A stretch of 64,000 nt of DNA, from the NCBI RefSeq assembly GCF_049243985.1, contig NC_135384.1, forward strand, positions 15,558,501 through 15,622,500, given 5' to 3'. A program made the translations under genes and the position numbers. The notes beneath the pieces were generated by a model. It was not told the origin of the DNA and did not search any database. It worked only from the letters and a program-made list of their open reading frames with translations. Below are positions 53,677 through 64,000 of the stretch, one piece after another. The stretch's first letter is position 1. Each line of letters starts with the position of its first letter. The DNA is from Paroedura picta (lineage: Eukaryota; Chordata; Lepidosauria; Squamata; Gekkonidae).

Positions 53677-55310
53677 CTGAAAGAGAATCACGGGACTTGG
53701 TATATCATGAATCATTCATACTCATTTTGTTTAATGCACAGGTGACTATAAGTGGTGTGAAGTTAACAGTGGGCAAAAATGGATCATTTCTGCACTGTTT
53801 TTTTTTTCTTTAGCACTCTGCTTTCTATATTAGGGAATGGGGAATTTATAGCTAGCAATTTTGGGGTCCCATGAAAAGCTTGGTACCACTTCAGGGCTTC
53901 AAATAATTAGGAAGCACACACAAAAGGGGGAAAGTGGGATCATGAGTTTTATATAAACAACTGCTGAGAAAGGAAACATGGATTCCCTTTATTCACCCCA
54001 AAAGGCTATATTGGATATCATGGGTCAAAAGTTGTGTGACACTGGATCTGTAGTAACAGAATTGGGTGAGATTGAGGAAGGCTGAATATACCCAACCCCT
54101 TATGTTGTACATAGAATCAAAGAATTTGAAGGGAACTCCAGGGTCATCTAATCCAACCCCCTGTAGATTGCAGGAAATGGCTATAAAAGTCAAGCATCCA
54201 GACAATCCCTTCTATTCACCCACTTACAATTTGCCTAAATTCACAGAATTAAGAATCACTTAATTTCCTATGAAACTTACAATCAGTGTATGTTATTTTC
54301 CCAATATGTAATGAGTTAAAAAGTATATTAGATAAGAATCCAATAGAGGTGAATCAATTTCTAGAGCTCTTTATATAGCATAATTGAACAAATGAAATTT
54401 TAAAACTGTTAGTCTTTGCTCTCATACATTTAATTTCAGGGAATGAGCAGTTCAATTGTGCCAGGCAAGAACTTGTGAATGCGATAGAGGGAGCATAAAA
54501 CTCTCATTTAGCCACTTTCTCTGCCATCTCATATAGCTTCATAAGCATGCAATAAGATGTTCTTGCCACAAACAAAGCCATTGTGATTGGGGGCTGTAAT
54601 AAAAAGGAGAACCCACTCAAACTATTGTGGTCCATATATACTCTTAAGGAGTATCTATGGGTACTGTATATTGTCACAAGAATGTATTGTGGTCTCTTGG
54701 TGATAAGCTTACTCCCAAAGACCATTTACACACTGGAGGTTTCATGCCGGGCTGCAGGCTGGAGTTTTAGTCATGCCCCACCTCTTCCTGCACCCCCAAT
54801 AGGGAGCATTTGGTACACCTCATCCACCCCCAATCTGTGCTCCTGCATGCGAGCTGGGGCAGTGAAGTTCCCAGTGCGTAAATGGTCAAAAAGTGTATCT
54901 TAAAAATATTGAACCATTTTTTAAAAAATGTGTGAATAAACAAATATTGGAAGATATCCTCAGGTAAATCAGCATAATTTGCTTACCTCTCTTGTTAGAA
55001 ATGGAGTCCCCTGGGCATGGAGTACAGTCATAACAACAAAGTGGTTGATCCTGCTTAATTTTTCTGCTGTGCCCAAGATTGCAGCGCTCAACACACTTGG
55101 AACTGGGCATCTAATAATAAAAAATGAAATAAATATATAGCACGAATATACGAGTATGTTTACAATTAATATCAGGGAAGTTTCTGGCTCCGAATCTTAT
55201 AGGATGCTAAGCTTATGTTTGATACAAGACAGTTAGGAATAGGGCTCATTCAAATAACTGATGGTGACTATTTCTAGCACGAGCCGCAAGGGAGTGGCGG
55301 GCTATAAATC

Positions 55311-55373
<63 letters not shown>

Positions 55374-58300
55374 AAGGGATATGTTAGGGGTATGAAAATG
55401 TCTCCTCAACCTTTCCTCAATGCTTTGCAACACCTTGTTAGTAGTCAAATTAGGATTGCAGTTCTCGGGTGGAAAACGCTTGCTTGGGTATGGTGGCTTT
55501 TTTTTTTTTAGGAAAGGAGACTTCATTTAGGCGTAATATCGGAGTCCACTATTCAAAGCTGTCATTTTCTCCAGTGGAACTGATCTGTGCCATCTGGAAA
55601 CCAGTTGTAATTCCAGAAGATTGCCAGACCCTACCTAGAGTCTGGCAACCCAAGTGACTGAAGTATTTTTGACATTTTTTTTGGGGGGGGGGGAAGTCTA
55701 TCTCCCTTTCCTGGATGTATTATGCATGGCAGGAAACCTTGCAAAAAGTCTGCCCCAAAAGACAGTTTTTTTTATTTCTGCATATGGGGCTGGTTTTGCC
55801 ATGGAATAGCCAATTTTGTACTTGTGTTATTACACAAGGCATTCCTCCTTCATAGTAGCCACTGTTTTTTTTTCAGTGCAGTATTTAAAACTAGCTTGAA
55901 AATGACTTTTCTTTTACAGTGGTCATAAAAATGCCTGTTTTTGCATTAATAAATGCTAGCATGTTTTTGATCTCCTCTCCTGTGCCACGGTACACCAATG
56001 GGGGAAATGGACAGCTTCTAGTCCCTCCTCCACCTATGGGAGCTTGAGGCACACCTTGTTCAGCACAAACCCTCCCATCTCTGCTATGACAACATTACAC
56101 CAGCATAAATTAATTTATTCAGTCCCTCAGATGCATTTGCAAGCATTTCAATCTACTCTTCACGAGGAACAGCATATCTCTGAGGGGAAAAGCTTGTAGT
56201 GTTTTCAACATTTTCTTGTTTAGGGCTCCATATCCATGAACTACAGTTCCCATAAGGCAAAGCCAGTAGCATGTGCCAGAATGGTGATCATGTGACATGG
56301 CACCTAACCATGGCTTGCCAATGAGTGTCTAGCACAATGGAGGAATAGCCCCCCACACTATTTTCCATCATATATCTGCATAATCCTTTAAAATGCATAA
56401 TCCTTGCAGAAAAACACTACTGTTTTTTTAAAAAATGATGATTGAAAAGGGTCAGCTGACTTTGATTAAAAACTTTACACGCATAATAGCCCCTGGAAAT
56501 AGTGAAACATTTCGAAGCACCCAATGAAAAGTACATTCCTATCTTCTTATAAACTGGTCCAAAATCAAGGCTCTCTTTCATCATTTGGTAGACTATAATA
56601 GCACATGTTAAATAGGAACCCCTCACCTTTAATAATGAAATTAGTCCCCATCATGCATCCAGACAAAAAGATCATACCTACATGCTGCTTCATATGAGAA
56701 TTAAGCCAATTGTCACCAATAAGCAGACTTGGTTGAATGAAATCTCTTTTTCGAGGATACAATGATGCTAACATCTCCAAACCTTTGCTAAGTCTAAACA
56801 CATTGCTCTTTTTAATCTAGTCCCCAAGCTCCCCACACATACCCATTTTGGTGTGAAAACATTCCAGATATCCTCTGTTATAGCCGGGCCAGGAAGACAC
56901 AACTGGCATGTCTGGCCCCAAGGCTGAAGAGAGATAACACTCCCATAAACCAAGCAACTTTACAGCTAGAATCTTTGCTGTAAACTAAACTAGCCTAAAC
57001 CAGCACCTTGCTCCTACCTCCTTAAATCGACCATTCCACACAATGGCTTTATCATCAATGGTGAACTCTTGGCTTGATGAAATCTTTCCAACCCTGACTT
57101 TAAGGAAAGATTGATTGGAGAAAGTGACCCAGTTGATGATGTCATACCCAGTGGACAATGCTTCATTCTCAAATATGACTTCTTGCCCAGCACCATTGTT
57201 AAAGTGGATGTTTTTCAGGAAAGAGTGGACCTTTTAATAGGAAGATAATACAATAAAGTTTTTAAGGTGGATTGTGCCATACAAAACAGAAATAATACCC
57301 TTTTCAGTTCATCAAAGTCACTATTTGAGGATACAGCTCTATTTAGGATAGCACTAGGAATCTGTTTCTTCAATGCATTTATTTTAGCATTCAATGTGCG
57401 AGGAAATTTTTTTCTATAGTCAGTCTCAAAGGATGCCTGAGGGCTTTTCTGCATTCTTATTTTCTTGTAAGTTGCTGCTGTTTCGGGGTGCCCCCCCCTT
57501 TTCTACACATTTAGTTCCTTCTAGTGGTTGATTTGTTATAACAATGATTCATCTTCCCCTTAAAAACCCACAAACACCCTCCCCCCCCAACTAAATAGGA
57601 AATCACAAGCAAGGAAAATGAGACAGAGGAAAAGCCCTGAATCTGTGTCATTGTATTTGATCCCCTTCTCCAAGAGTTTGTTGACATGATAGTGAAAGGG
57701 TATCAACAAACTACTGTGCTCTTTTAAAAAAGACTTTATTGAAGTATCCTGTTTAGGTCCATGCATACTCTGTTCCCTTAGAATTCTTCCCCCAGAAAAA
57801 AAAGTTCCTATAAACATGGTTCTGCTTATCATCTACTTATCATATGTTGCTCAGTTCATAATTGAATGGGCAGGTAGCTGTGAATTTACTGCATTTTGCA
57901 GGGGGTTAGACTAAATGACCCTGGAGGTGCCTTCCAGCTCTATGATTCTGTTCTATGAATACAGCTTAAAAAAAACCCTAAATGTTTAGTTTTTCTGGCA
58001 TCCTATATACCCCTCCAATATACTTTAACTTAGCATGCAAAGTGGGAATCGTTTTATGGGATTAAACTATTTTTATGAGAAATGTTTTAAGAAAAGGAAA
58101 TGATAAGGATGAACAATTGCCAGTAATCTCAAGTGCAAACTATGGATTTTTGTCTCTGCCGATATCAAACACAGAGAGTGTCCCTGGGTATATTTATTGA
58201 CTTGCAGGAGGACAGGTCACGCTCAAGGTCACATAACCTTTGTTGGGATAACATAAGGCTACTGCTTTAATAAAATATTGCCAGGAGTGCTGGCAAGTTG

Positions 58301-61300
58301 TAAGACATCAAGTGTTCTGCTTCCTAATAAAAGTCTTCCATCAACTGTTGCTTAAGCCACAGTCATGATATGAATTAGTAATCAATATTCCACTTGTGAA
58401 TGATATTAAATTACATCATTTTGGTTATGCAAATGGGCTTTCTTCCTAACAAATGGGGCTCTCTTGCTGTCGAACATTGATATAGCTTGTCTCTTTCACT
58501 GTAAAAAGTTGCCTGTCCCTGTTCAACTCCAAAGCGTTCAGAGAATTTTGTTTTACAGTTTCTGCCGGCAAGTGTGATGGTGCCCACACCCCGAAGCTCA
58601 TTACCTGCCATGGCTGAACCTTCAAGTCCTCAGATTTGCTTTTCTCCAGCAGTCTTCTCGGTCTGGACGAGTACAAAGCATGTAAAGCATGTGCTACAGC
58701 ATAGACAACATTGTAGATATTGTAGCTTTGACCCATCATAGACATCTCAAAATGATTTCCAGGTAAATGCTCCAGTTTTTCTTCTCCTGTGCACTTTTCA
58801 CAACCAGTAACATTTGACTCAGCAAAACAACACTGGAAGACAGATGCCCAGAAAAAGCAGAGAAAAGGCTCCAGTGTCTTATCAGGTTTGAAGTTTTGGA
58901 GGAAGTCCCGGAATTGTGGTACTTCGTTTGTGTGGCCCAAGAAAGACAATGTGCCTTGGAAGGTTTTCCTGCAGAAACCATACACACTGATTGAGTTGGT
59001 GAAATCCCACTGAGGGCTCGTGATCCAAACCCTTCCTACGTAAGATTTTGCCACAAATTCAAAGATATTTAACATTATTGTAAAAGCCAGCAGAGACTGA
59101 AAGTTGCCACTGACAACCGTCACGTTGACATCGGCTGAAAAAACTTCTTCAGGAAACTTCTTCATGTTTTCAGCATGAGAAGCCAATTGGGCATTGTTAA
59201 TTAGTTCGAGCCTTTCCCAGAAGGCAACACAAATGCCATTCTGCATGAGCAAAGGCATCAGAATCTTCACAAACTTTTCTCCTCCGTCATCTTCTGAAAC
59301 AACCACACCAATCCACGTCCACCTGAAATGCAGGAGGAGCCGGACAATCCCCGCCTGATGAGTACCAACTCTTGGTGCCACATGGTAGAAAGAAGTGAAT
59401 TCACCTTTATCACCAAGCGTAGTCTCATAGGCACCATAGGTGAGCTAAGGGTCGAGGGGAAAAACACAATAAAATGTAATCTTAACCCCAAGCTTGCCAA
59501 AACAGACAAGGTGGTAGAAGAGGAATTGTTTAGCTCCATGGCATGCTGAAGTCTACATTTCATATGTACAAAGGCCAACAGGACATCTAAATCTATATTG
59601 AAGTATACAAAGTTCAGAAGACCTGAATTCTTTAGCTTTTAAATTCAAATATTTTCACAGATATGGAAAAGTGCAAAACTCATTATGGCCCTCCCTGCAC
59701 CCAAACTGGGACCAGTAATCATTAAACATCAGCCTTACACAGTTCTGACCACAATGTCATTTAGCTATTACAACTGAGATAATTGAAGGCAAGGTAAAGT
59801 TTTACATACAAAATTATTGTTTACTGGATGTACCATAGTAATGAATTTGAAATCTTTTCTTGATTATTCACTGTATTCACTGAATACAATGATTCCTATG
59901 ACTCTTACCTTATGTGCACTATGCTTATTTAATGGTAGTATCTCTTTCTTTTGGATTCCTCCCCCTCCCACACACACACACACACACCAATAATGGCTAT
60001 ATTTTCTTCTGTGTAGCACAGGAACTCTGATGCCTAAGACACAGAAACCGAAAGAATTAAGATGTCACATAAATGCACACCAAAGTTACATACAACTTTG
60101 GATTGTGTTATTTGAAGGCTGTTCAGAGCCAGTCCCCACAAATGCATGTTCAGTCTGCTGTCATGTGAAACTTTGAACAGCCCAGTGATGTCCATGTGTT
60201 TAAAAACTTTACATGTTTGTTTAAGAGCTTTCCCTCTTATGTCTTGCATTTTTTTGTGTTAATTACATCAAGAAGTGAATTTCAAAAAGGGGAAGAATTT
60301 GTTCTCGTTCTGAAATAAACATAGTTTACTGGTATGTGTATGCATGAGAATCATGGAATCATAGAGTCGGAAGGGACCTCGTGGGTCATCTAGTCCAACC
60401 CCCTGCACTATGCAGGACACTCACGCTATTGCTCATCCACCCCCTTGAGCCTTAACAGAATCAGCCTCTTTGTCAGATGGCTATCTAGCCTCTGTTTAAA
60501 AATTTCCAAAGATGGGGAACCCACCACCTCCTGAGGAAGCCATTGTGTCAAAACATAATTGAACAGAAAGTGTATTCCATCCAGACCCAAATAAAAATGC
60601 ACATACCTGTGGAATCTTGTAGATGTTCAGAATAGTGGCCATCTGGATGGCGTTATCTACAGAGAGACCCCCAATAACAGACAACACATCTTTCCCCCTA
60701 TTGCACCTGTAATTAGGCATGTTTCTTTGCTGGGTGAAGAGCAGATCCAGAACAGTTGCATATGTGATCCTTGCATAAAACTGGTCATCATAGATATGAA
60801 AGCCCAGGGTGATGTTGGGTAAAAGTCTGGGGTTCTTATTGATCTCATAGATGGCAAAAATAAAGGCGAGGGCATGCTGATAATTTTTATACATCACCCT
60901 GTAATAATATGGACATTGATACGGAAATTTCTGTTAGAGAGAGGGTCGGGTCCAGCCAGCTTTTTTGTCTGTTTGTTTGTTTATTGTTGTTTTTTTGCTA
61001 CATCATGTCCAGTTCTCCCCCTTGCTCCATCTCCCATGGATTTTGTCCACCCCAGCATAACGTCTTTGGGATGTTGATCCCCTTCCCCTTAATCTTCAGG
61101 GCAAGCAAACTGAACATTACTGCTTTCCTCTCACTGGAAGGAAAGGAAGCCTTGCAGCCTGCATTGCCTTCTTTCCTTCCAGCAGGAACAGTCAGTTACT
61201 TTGCCTTGCTGACAAACTATGTACAAAGCCCCAGATAATTAGGATCTTTTTATAAAAAATAACTTTAAAAAAAGTCAATTTTGTGACTATTTATATGCAA

Positions 61301-63295
61301 TATTTCATAGCGGTGTAACAGCAAAAAAAAAAAAAAACAGATAACATAAACTCTGCCATGTCTTTTACTAGCTTTATTACTTATTCAATACAACAACTAT
61401 GCCATGGCATGTCAGGGGGGAAACAATCCAGTCTGATCTTCACCATTGATCATGCAGTATGTTACAATATTTATTCATGTATTGACTGCTATTTAGCAGG
61501 TGTTCCCTCCTTCTAAATACCACTCAGAATAGTACCAAGAGCTGAGAATCATTCAACAATAACCCATCACCCAAATTAATTCAAAATAACAAGAAAAGAG
61601 GGCACGATTCTGAATCTAATGCTTGGGCAAATAAGCACATTTTCCTCTGATGCTTAAATACATTTTCTCACTTTGACTAGCCTGAAGTCTTACAGAGAAT
61701 CAAACTAATTGACTGGAGGACTAGCTGTATTTTTCCATATTGCATCAAAAAGAAACAAGAATTGTTTAAAGACTGATACATTTAACTTAGATTGAATTTA
61801 GGAAGCTGCTTTATACTGACTCTATTGGTCTACCATATTGGTATGTCATAGAATCATAGAGTTGGAAGGGGCCATACAGGCCATCTAGTCCAACCCCCTG
61901 CTCAATGCAGGATCAGCCCTAAGCATCCTCATAGAATCATAGAATTATAGAATCATAGAGTTGGAAGGGGCCATACAGGCCATCAAGTCCAACCTAGCTC
62001 AACACAGGATCAGCCCTAAGCATCCTAAAGCATCCAAGAAAAGTGTGTATCCAACCTTTGCTTGAAGACTGTCAGTGAGGGGGAGCTCACCACCTCCTTA
62101 GACAGCCTATTGTCTATTCTAACTGGCAGGAGCTTGCTAGGGTTGCAGGCTAAGGTCTTTCTCATCACCCAATTGTTTTAAGTGGAGATGCCAAGGATTG
62201 AACCGGAGACCTTCTTCATGAAAAACAGATGCTTTGCCACAACACCTCCACAGCTTTTGGAATGGCTATCAAGTGTCCTGTTAAAAGAACTGACTGGGCC
62301 ATTAATGCCTGTTCATTCCATGAACACTTTGGATACTTGTGTCATGTGTACAATTCTGTACTTGTGCAGTTTTGTACTCCAGTATTTCAATTTCTGTGTC
62401 AAATTCAAGCTAAACTGCCATTCACGTGATACATAACAGGTGTTGATGAAAAGCAATCTATGTTTCTTCTTGGTAAAAAAAGCCCCCAGAAACGTTCAAA
62501 ATCCAGTGCTTGGGAGAACAGATTGCAATGAAAAGAATGTAATGAACTTAGATAACAAAACCCTTGCAGAGATGTATCTTCCAGTCAATCGGGGTTCAAA
62601 GAGTTGGACCCGAGCAGCTTTTCAGCTGGTAAAAAGAGAGGAGGGGAACATCTTTGACTACCAAAAAAGAGCTTTATTGGGAATCATGAGACTTGCATCA
62701 AGAAGAGTCACATGGGAGTGGGAATTTAATAAGAATAAAAACTGGGTGAGTGATAAATGTGGCTGGATCCAACCCAAAAATTTCTCCTGTGTATGTTTCT
62801 GTGCTGATTTAAAACAAACATTCTTCTATTCTGAATGCATAGCTCAGCTCACCATCATAAGAAGAGTTGCCAATGCCTTGACAAATAAGGTTCCTTTGCC
62901 TATGTCTTAAAATTATCCTGATTCGATAAGTAGTGTGCCATGATGAAAAAAAGCTGCAGCTATTGAAACTCCACCCTTATTGTAAATGTCAGTAATCCTA
63001 AACATCCCCTGGAAAATACCACCATTGCCACTACTTACATGACATTGTAGTCCTTCCTAACTGGAAGCTTCTGAAAATCAATCAAAAGAGAGTTTTGATG
63101 CATCAGAGAAAGGATCCCACCAACGATGTTATCCCCTGTCCTATACAAATGGTTTGGGAGGGTTTCTCCATAATTACATTTGCCTTTCAATTTTGTCCAG
63201 CACACAAGAGAAGGAAGCAGGATCAGCAAAAGCAATAAGAGCAACCACCGGTGTGCATAGACATGCCTACCCAGGCCACAGCTGAACAGCTGCAT
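52772..63295 (-). CDS. Vomeronasal type-2 receptor (V2R), complete, six exons
   Basis: Exons (minus): 63039-63295, 60607-60898, 58605-59444, 57018-57230, 54987-55110, 52772-53676. Sum 2631 nt, 876 residues plus stop, no disruption, all GT/AG. This is the canonical V2R plan: signal peptide (about 1-30), class-C venus-flytrap domain (about 35-530), cysteine-rich linker encoded by the family's 124-nt exon, then seven transmembrane helices (about 610-850). V2Rs are G-protein-coupled chemoreceptors of vomeronasal neurons, sensing peptides and other non-volatile cues. Splice sites and length are normal, so a working gene is likely. V2Rs occur in large clusters in squamates; only one copy is in view. 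The ligand cannot be told. Confidence 0.95.
54110..54180 (-). repeat. CR1 3' tip
   Basis: AGGGTCATCTAATCCAACCCCCTG is CR1 antisense. V2R intron 5. Confidence 0.75.
54987..55110 (-). CDS. V2R exon 5: cysteine-rich linker
   Basis: Exactly 124 nt, the length typical of this exon. [17 protein letters not shown] and [18 protein letters not shown] carry the conserved Cys that couple the binding domain to the helices. Donor GTAAGC. Confidence 0.95.
55270..55371 (+). repeat. LINE 3' tip with (AAT)n microsatellite
   Basis: CACGAGCCGCAAGGGAGTGG..TATAAATCTAATAAT then about 20 AAT units (55312-55371). Confidence 0.93.
57018..57230 (-). CDS. V2R exon 4: [18 protein letters not shown]..
   Basis: 213 nt. 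[24 protein letters not shown] and [17 protein letters not shown] match the family. Acceptor ATTAAAAG, donor GTAGGA. Confidence 0.94.
57885..57960 (+). repeat. CR1 3' tip
   Basis: GGGGGTTAGACTAAATGACC..TTCCAGCTCTATGATTCTG. Confidence 0.8.
58198..58280 (-). mobile_element. Fragment of LTR-like fossil family
   Basis: GACTTGCAGGAGGACAG.. and TGGGATAACATAAGGCTACT match the end of the element at 3645-4335. Confidence 0.4.
58605..59444 (-). CDS. V2R exon 3: ligand-binding core
   Basis: 840 nt, 280 codons. Starts [16 protein letters not shown], contains [40 protein letters not shown] and [19 protein letters not shown], ends LKVQPWQ at donor GTAATG. The frame stays open about 50 codons into the intron, but the family boundary PWQ and a good donor place the end here. 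Confidence 0.95.
60345..60545 (-). repeat. CR1 3' fragment
   Basis: ATCATAGAGTCGGAAGGGAC..CACCACCTCCTGAGGAAGCC; closest in sequence to the copy at 1190-1400. Lies just beyond V2R exon 2. Confidence 0.9.
60607..60898 (-). CDS. V2R exon 2: [20 protein letters not shown]
   Basis: 292 nt. [48 protein letters not shown] and YKIPQ are all V2R lobe-1 landmarks. Acceptor ATTACAG, donor GTATGT. A CR1 3' fragment ends about 60 nt past the donor. Confidence 0.95.
61848..62110 (-). repeat. Two CR1 3' ends in tandem
   Basis: AGAGTTGGAAGGGGCCATAC occurs at about 61857 and again at 61959, the second following an expanded AGAATCATAGAATTATAG tract. The second copy extends to GAGCTCACCACCTCCTTAGA. Confidence 0.92.
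62110..62255 (-). repeat. tRNA-derived SINE fragment
   Basis: AGGATTGAACCGGAGACCTTCTTC..CAGATGCTTTGCC, antisense box region. Confidence 0.55.
62600..62780 (+). repeat. TGGATCCAACC-family repeat, best-preserved copy
   Basis: GAGTTGGACCCGAGCAGCTT .. AACTGGGTGAGTGATAAATG and GTGGCTGGATCCAACCC; the ends are imperfect inverted repeats. V2R intron 1. Confidence 0.6.
63039..63295 (-). CDS. V2R exon 1: signal peptide and N-terminus
   Basis: Chosen ATG at 63295: [17 protein letters not shown] then an L-rich hydrophobic run ([15 protein letters not shown]). An in-frame ATG at 63403 would put 36 Cys/Gly-rich residues before the leader, unlike the family. Contains the family's [13 protein letters not shown] box (usual form PGDLIIGGI). 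Donor GTAAGT, phase 2. Confidence 0.87.
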
Positions 63296-64000
63296 TCTGC
63301 TACCATGTCCGCTGCAGCAGCCACCGTAGCAGAACTGAAGGCATCCCTCCCCACAAGACACCACACAGAAGGTGGATTTGTGGACCTGGAGACCCTCGGT
63401 CAAAACTGTTCTGCCTTATCTGGAGAATAGAGGATGGAAGTAGCCCTGCACTGCCGTGAAGCAGAACCCCAGCTGCAAATGTCACATTGTGACTTCTTCA
63501 AGCGAATTCAGAATTCACCTACCAAGCACTTTAAAACTGACCTTTGACAATGCACAACAAGAAATGTCATTAATAACAGTGATTCTGGTAATTACAGAGG
63601 AGAATACTACCTTCCCTAATGGCATAGATTGCCTGTGCGAATGAGAAAACACATTTCAAAAATTTCGGTGAACCTAGCCTATACTTTACAGCAAGAAGGA
63701 AGTTATGATATCAAAGGAATATTACATGAATGAACTATGGCTATTCACTGGATGTTCTATCAATCTTTATCTCTTAAGGAACAATAACTGTCATGGGAGT
63801 TGGGGAGAATATTAGGGGTGTGCACCTTGAAAAAAATGGCATTTTTGGAGTCGGATATCAAAGAGCTGAAAAATATTGACATTCCTAGTTATCCGGGTTA
63901 CAGTTACCAGCTTGTTATTCAGATCTAGGGGTTTCTTGGGTAGAGGCGATAATGATATAATCCAGCTCCATTTTTACCTATGGTGAATATAACTGGGGGG

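Noticed and set aside
58411-58604. Extension of the long V2R exon 3 frame past ..KVQPWQ
   Set aside because: The family exon ends at PWQ with a good GTAATG donor; the extra residues do not resemble V2R sequence.
63296-63403. Upstream ATG giving a longer V2R N-terminus
   Set aside because: It would place Cys/Gly-rich residues before the hydrophobic leader; the ATG at 63295 gives a normal signal peptide.
1-64000. CRISPR arrays, operons, rRNA or intact tRNA genes
   Set aside because: Vertebrate nuclear sequence; tRNA-like and 5S-like stretches belong to SINEs and none is a complete RNA gene.

Overview
The window is vertebrate nuclear DNA, most likely from a squamate reptile and probably a lizard. 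The evidence is split genes with GT/AG introns and a repeat set typical of squamates: Sauria SINEs with a BovB-type tail, RTE/BovB 3' ends, CR1 and L2-like LINEs, 5S-derived SINEs, hAT MITEs and long microsatellites. Lineage within squamates cannot be fixed from this sequence. All three recognisable host genes lie on the minus strand.

Layout. Positions 24-15530 hold the first 11 coding exons of a class-6-semaphorin-like gene (copy A); its later exons lie left of the window. Positions 26321-47963 hold a second semaphorin gene (copy B): 15 coding exons covering signal peptide, whole sema domain, PSI and a short post-PSI exon, 564 codons in all. The two are tandem paralogues with the same exon lengths (four small differences), the same intron phases and alignable introns and upstream flanks, so a genomic segment of about 18 kb or more was duplicated. 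I found no transmembrane or cytoplasmic exon for copy B. Positions 52772-63295 hold a complete six-exon vomeronasal type-2 receptor (V2R) of 876 codons. The rest is transposable elements, their fossils, simple repeats, and a few stretches where I see nothing.

Most interesting point. By my hand alignment the coding exons of the semaphorin pair have diverged very unevenly. The N-terminal sema exons e2 and e4 differ almost only by amino-acid-changing substitutions (about 29 against 2, and 17 against 1), whereas e9 is about 92% identical. That is the pattern of diversifying selection seen in fast-evolving recognition or secreted proteins. I know of no described tandem expansion of SEMA6-like genes next to vomeronasal receptors, so this pair is the best candidate for an undescribed system; its function is unknown.

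Because the introns align, empty and filled sites also give a relative order of repeat insertions. A Gypsy-type LTR fossil, a 5S-SINE and a MITE family predate the duplication. An LTR-like insertion, an L2-like LINE, a CR1 ORF1 fragment, a hAT foldback MITE and several microsatellites arose after it on one copy only. Exon coordinates were set by reading splice sites by eye; repeat ends are approximate unless a target-site duplication is quoted.
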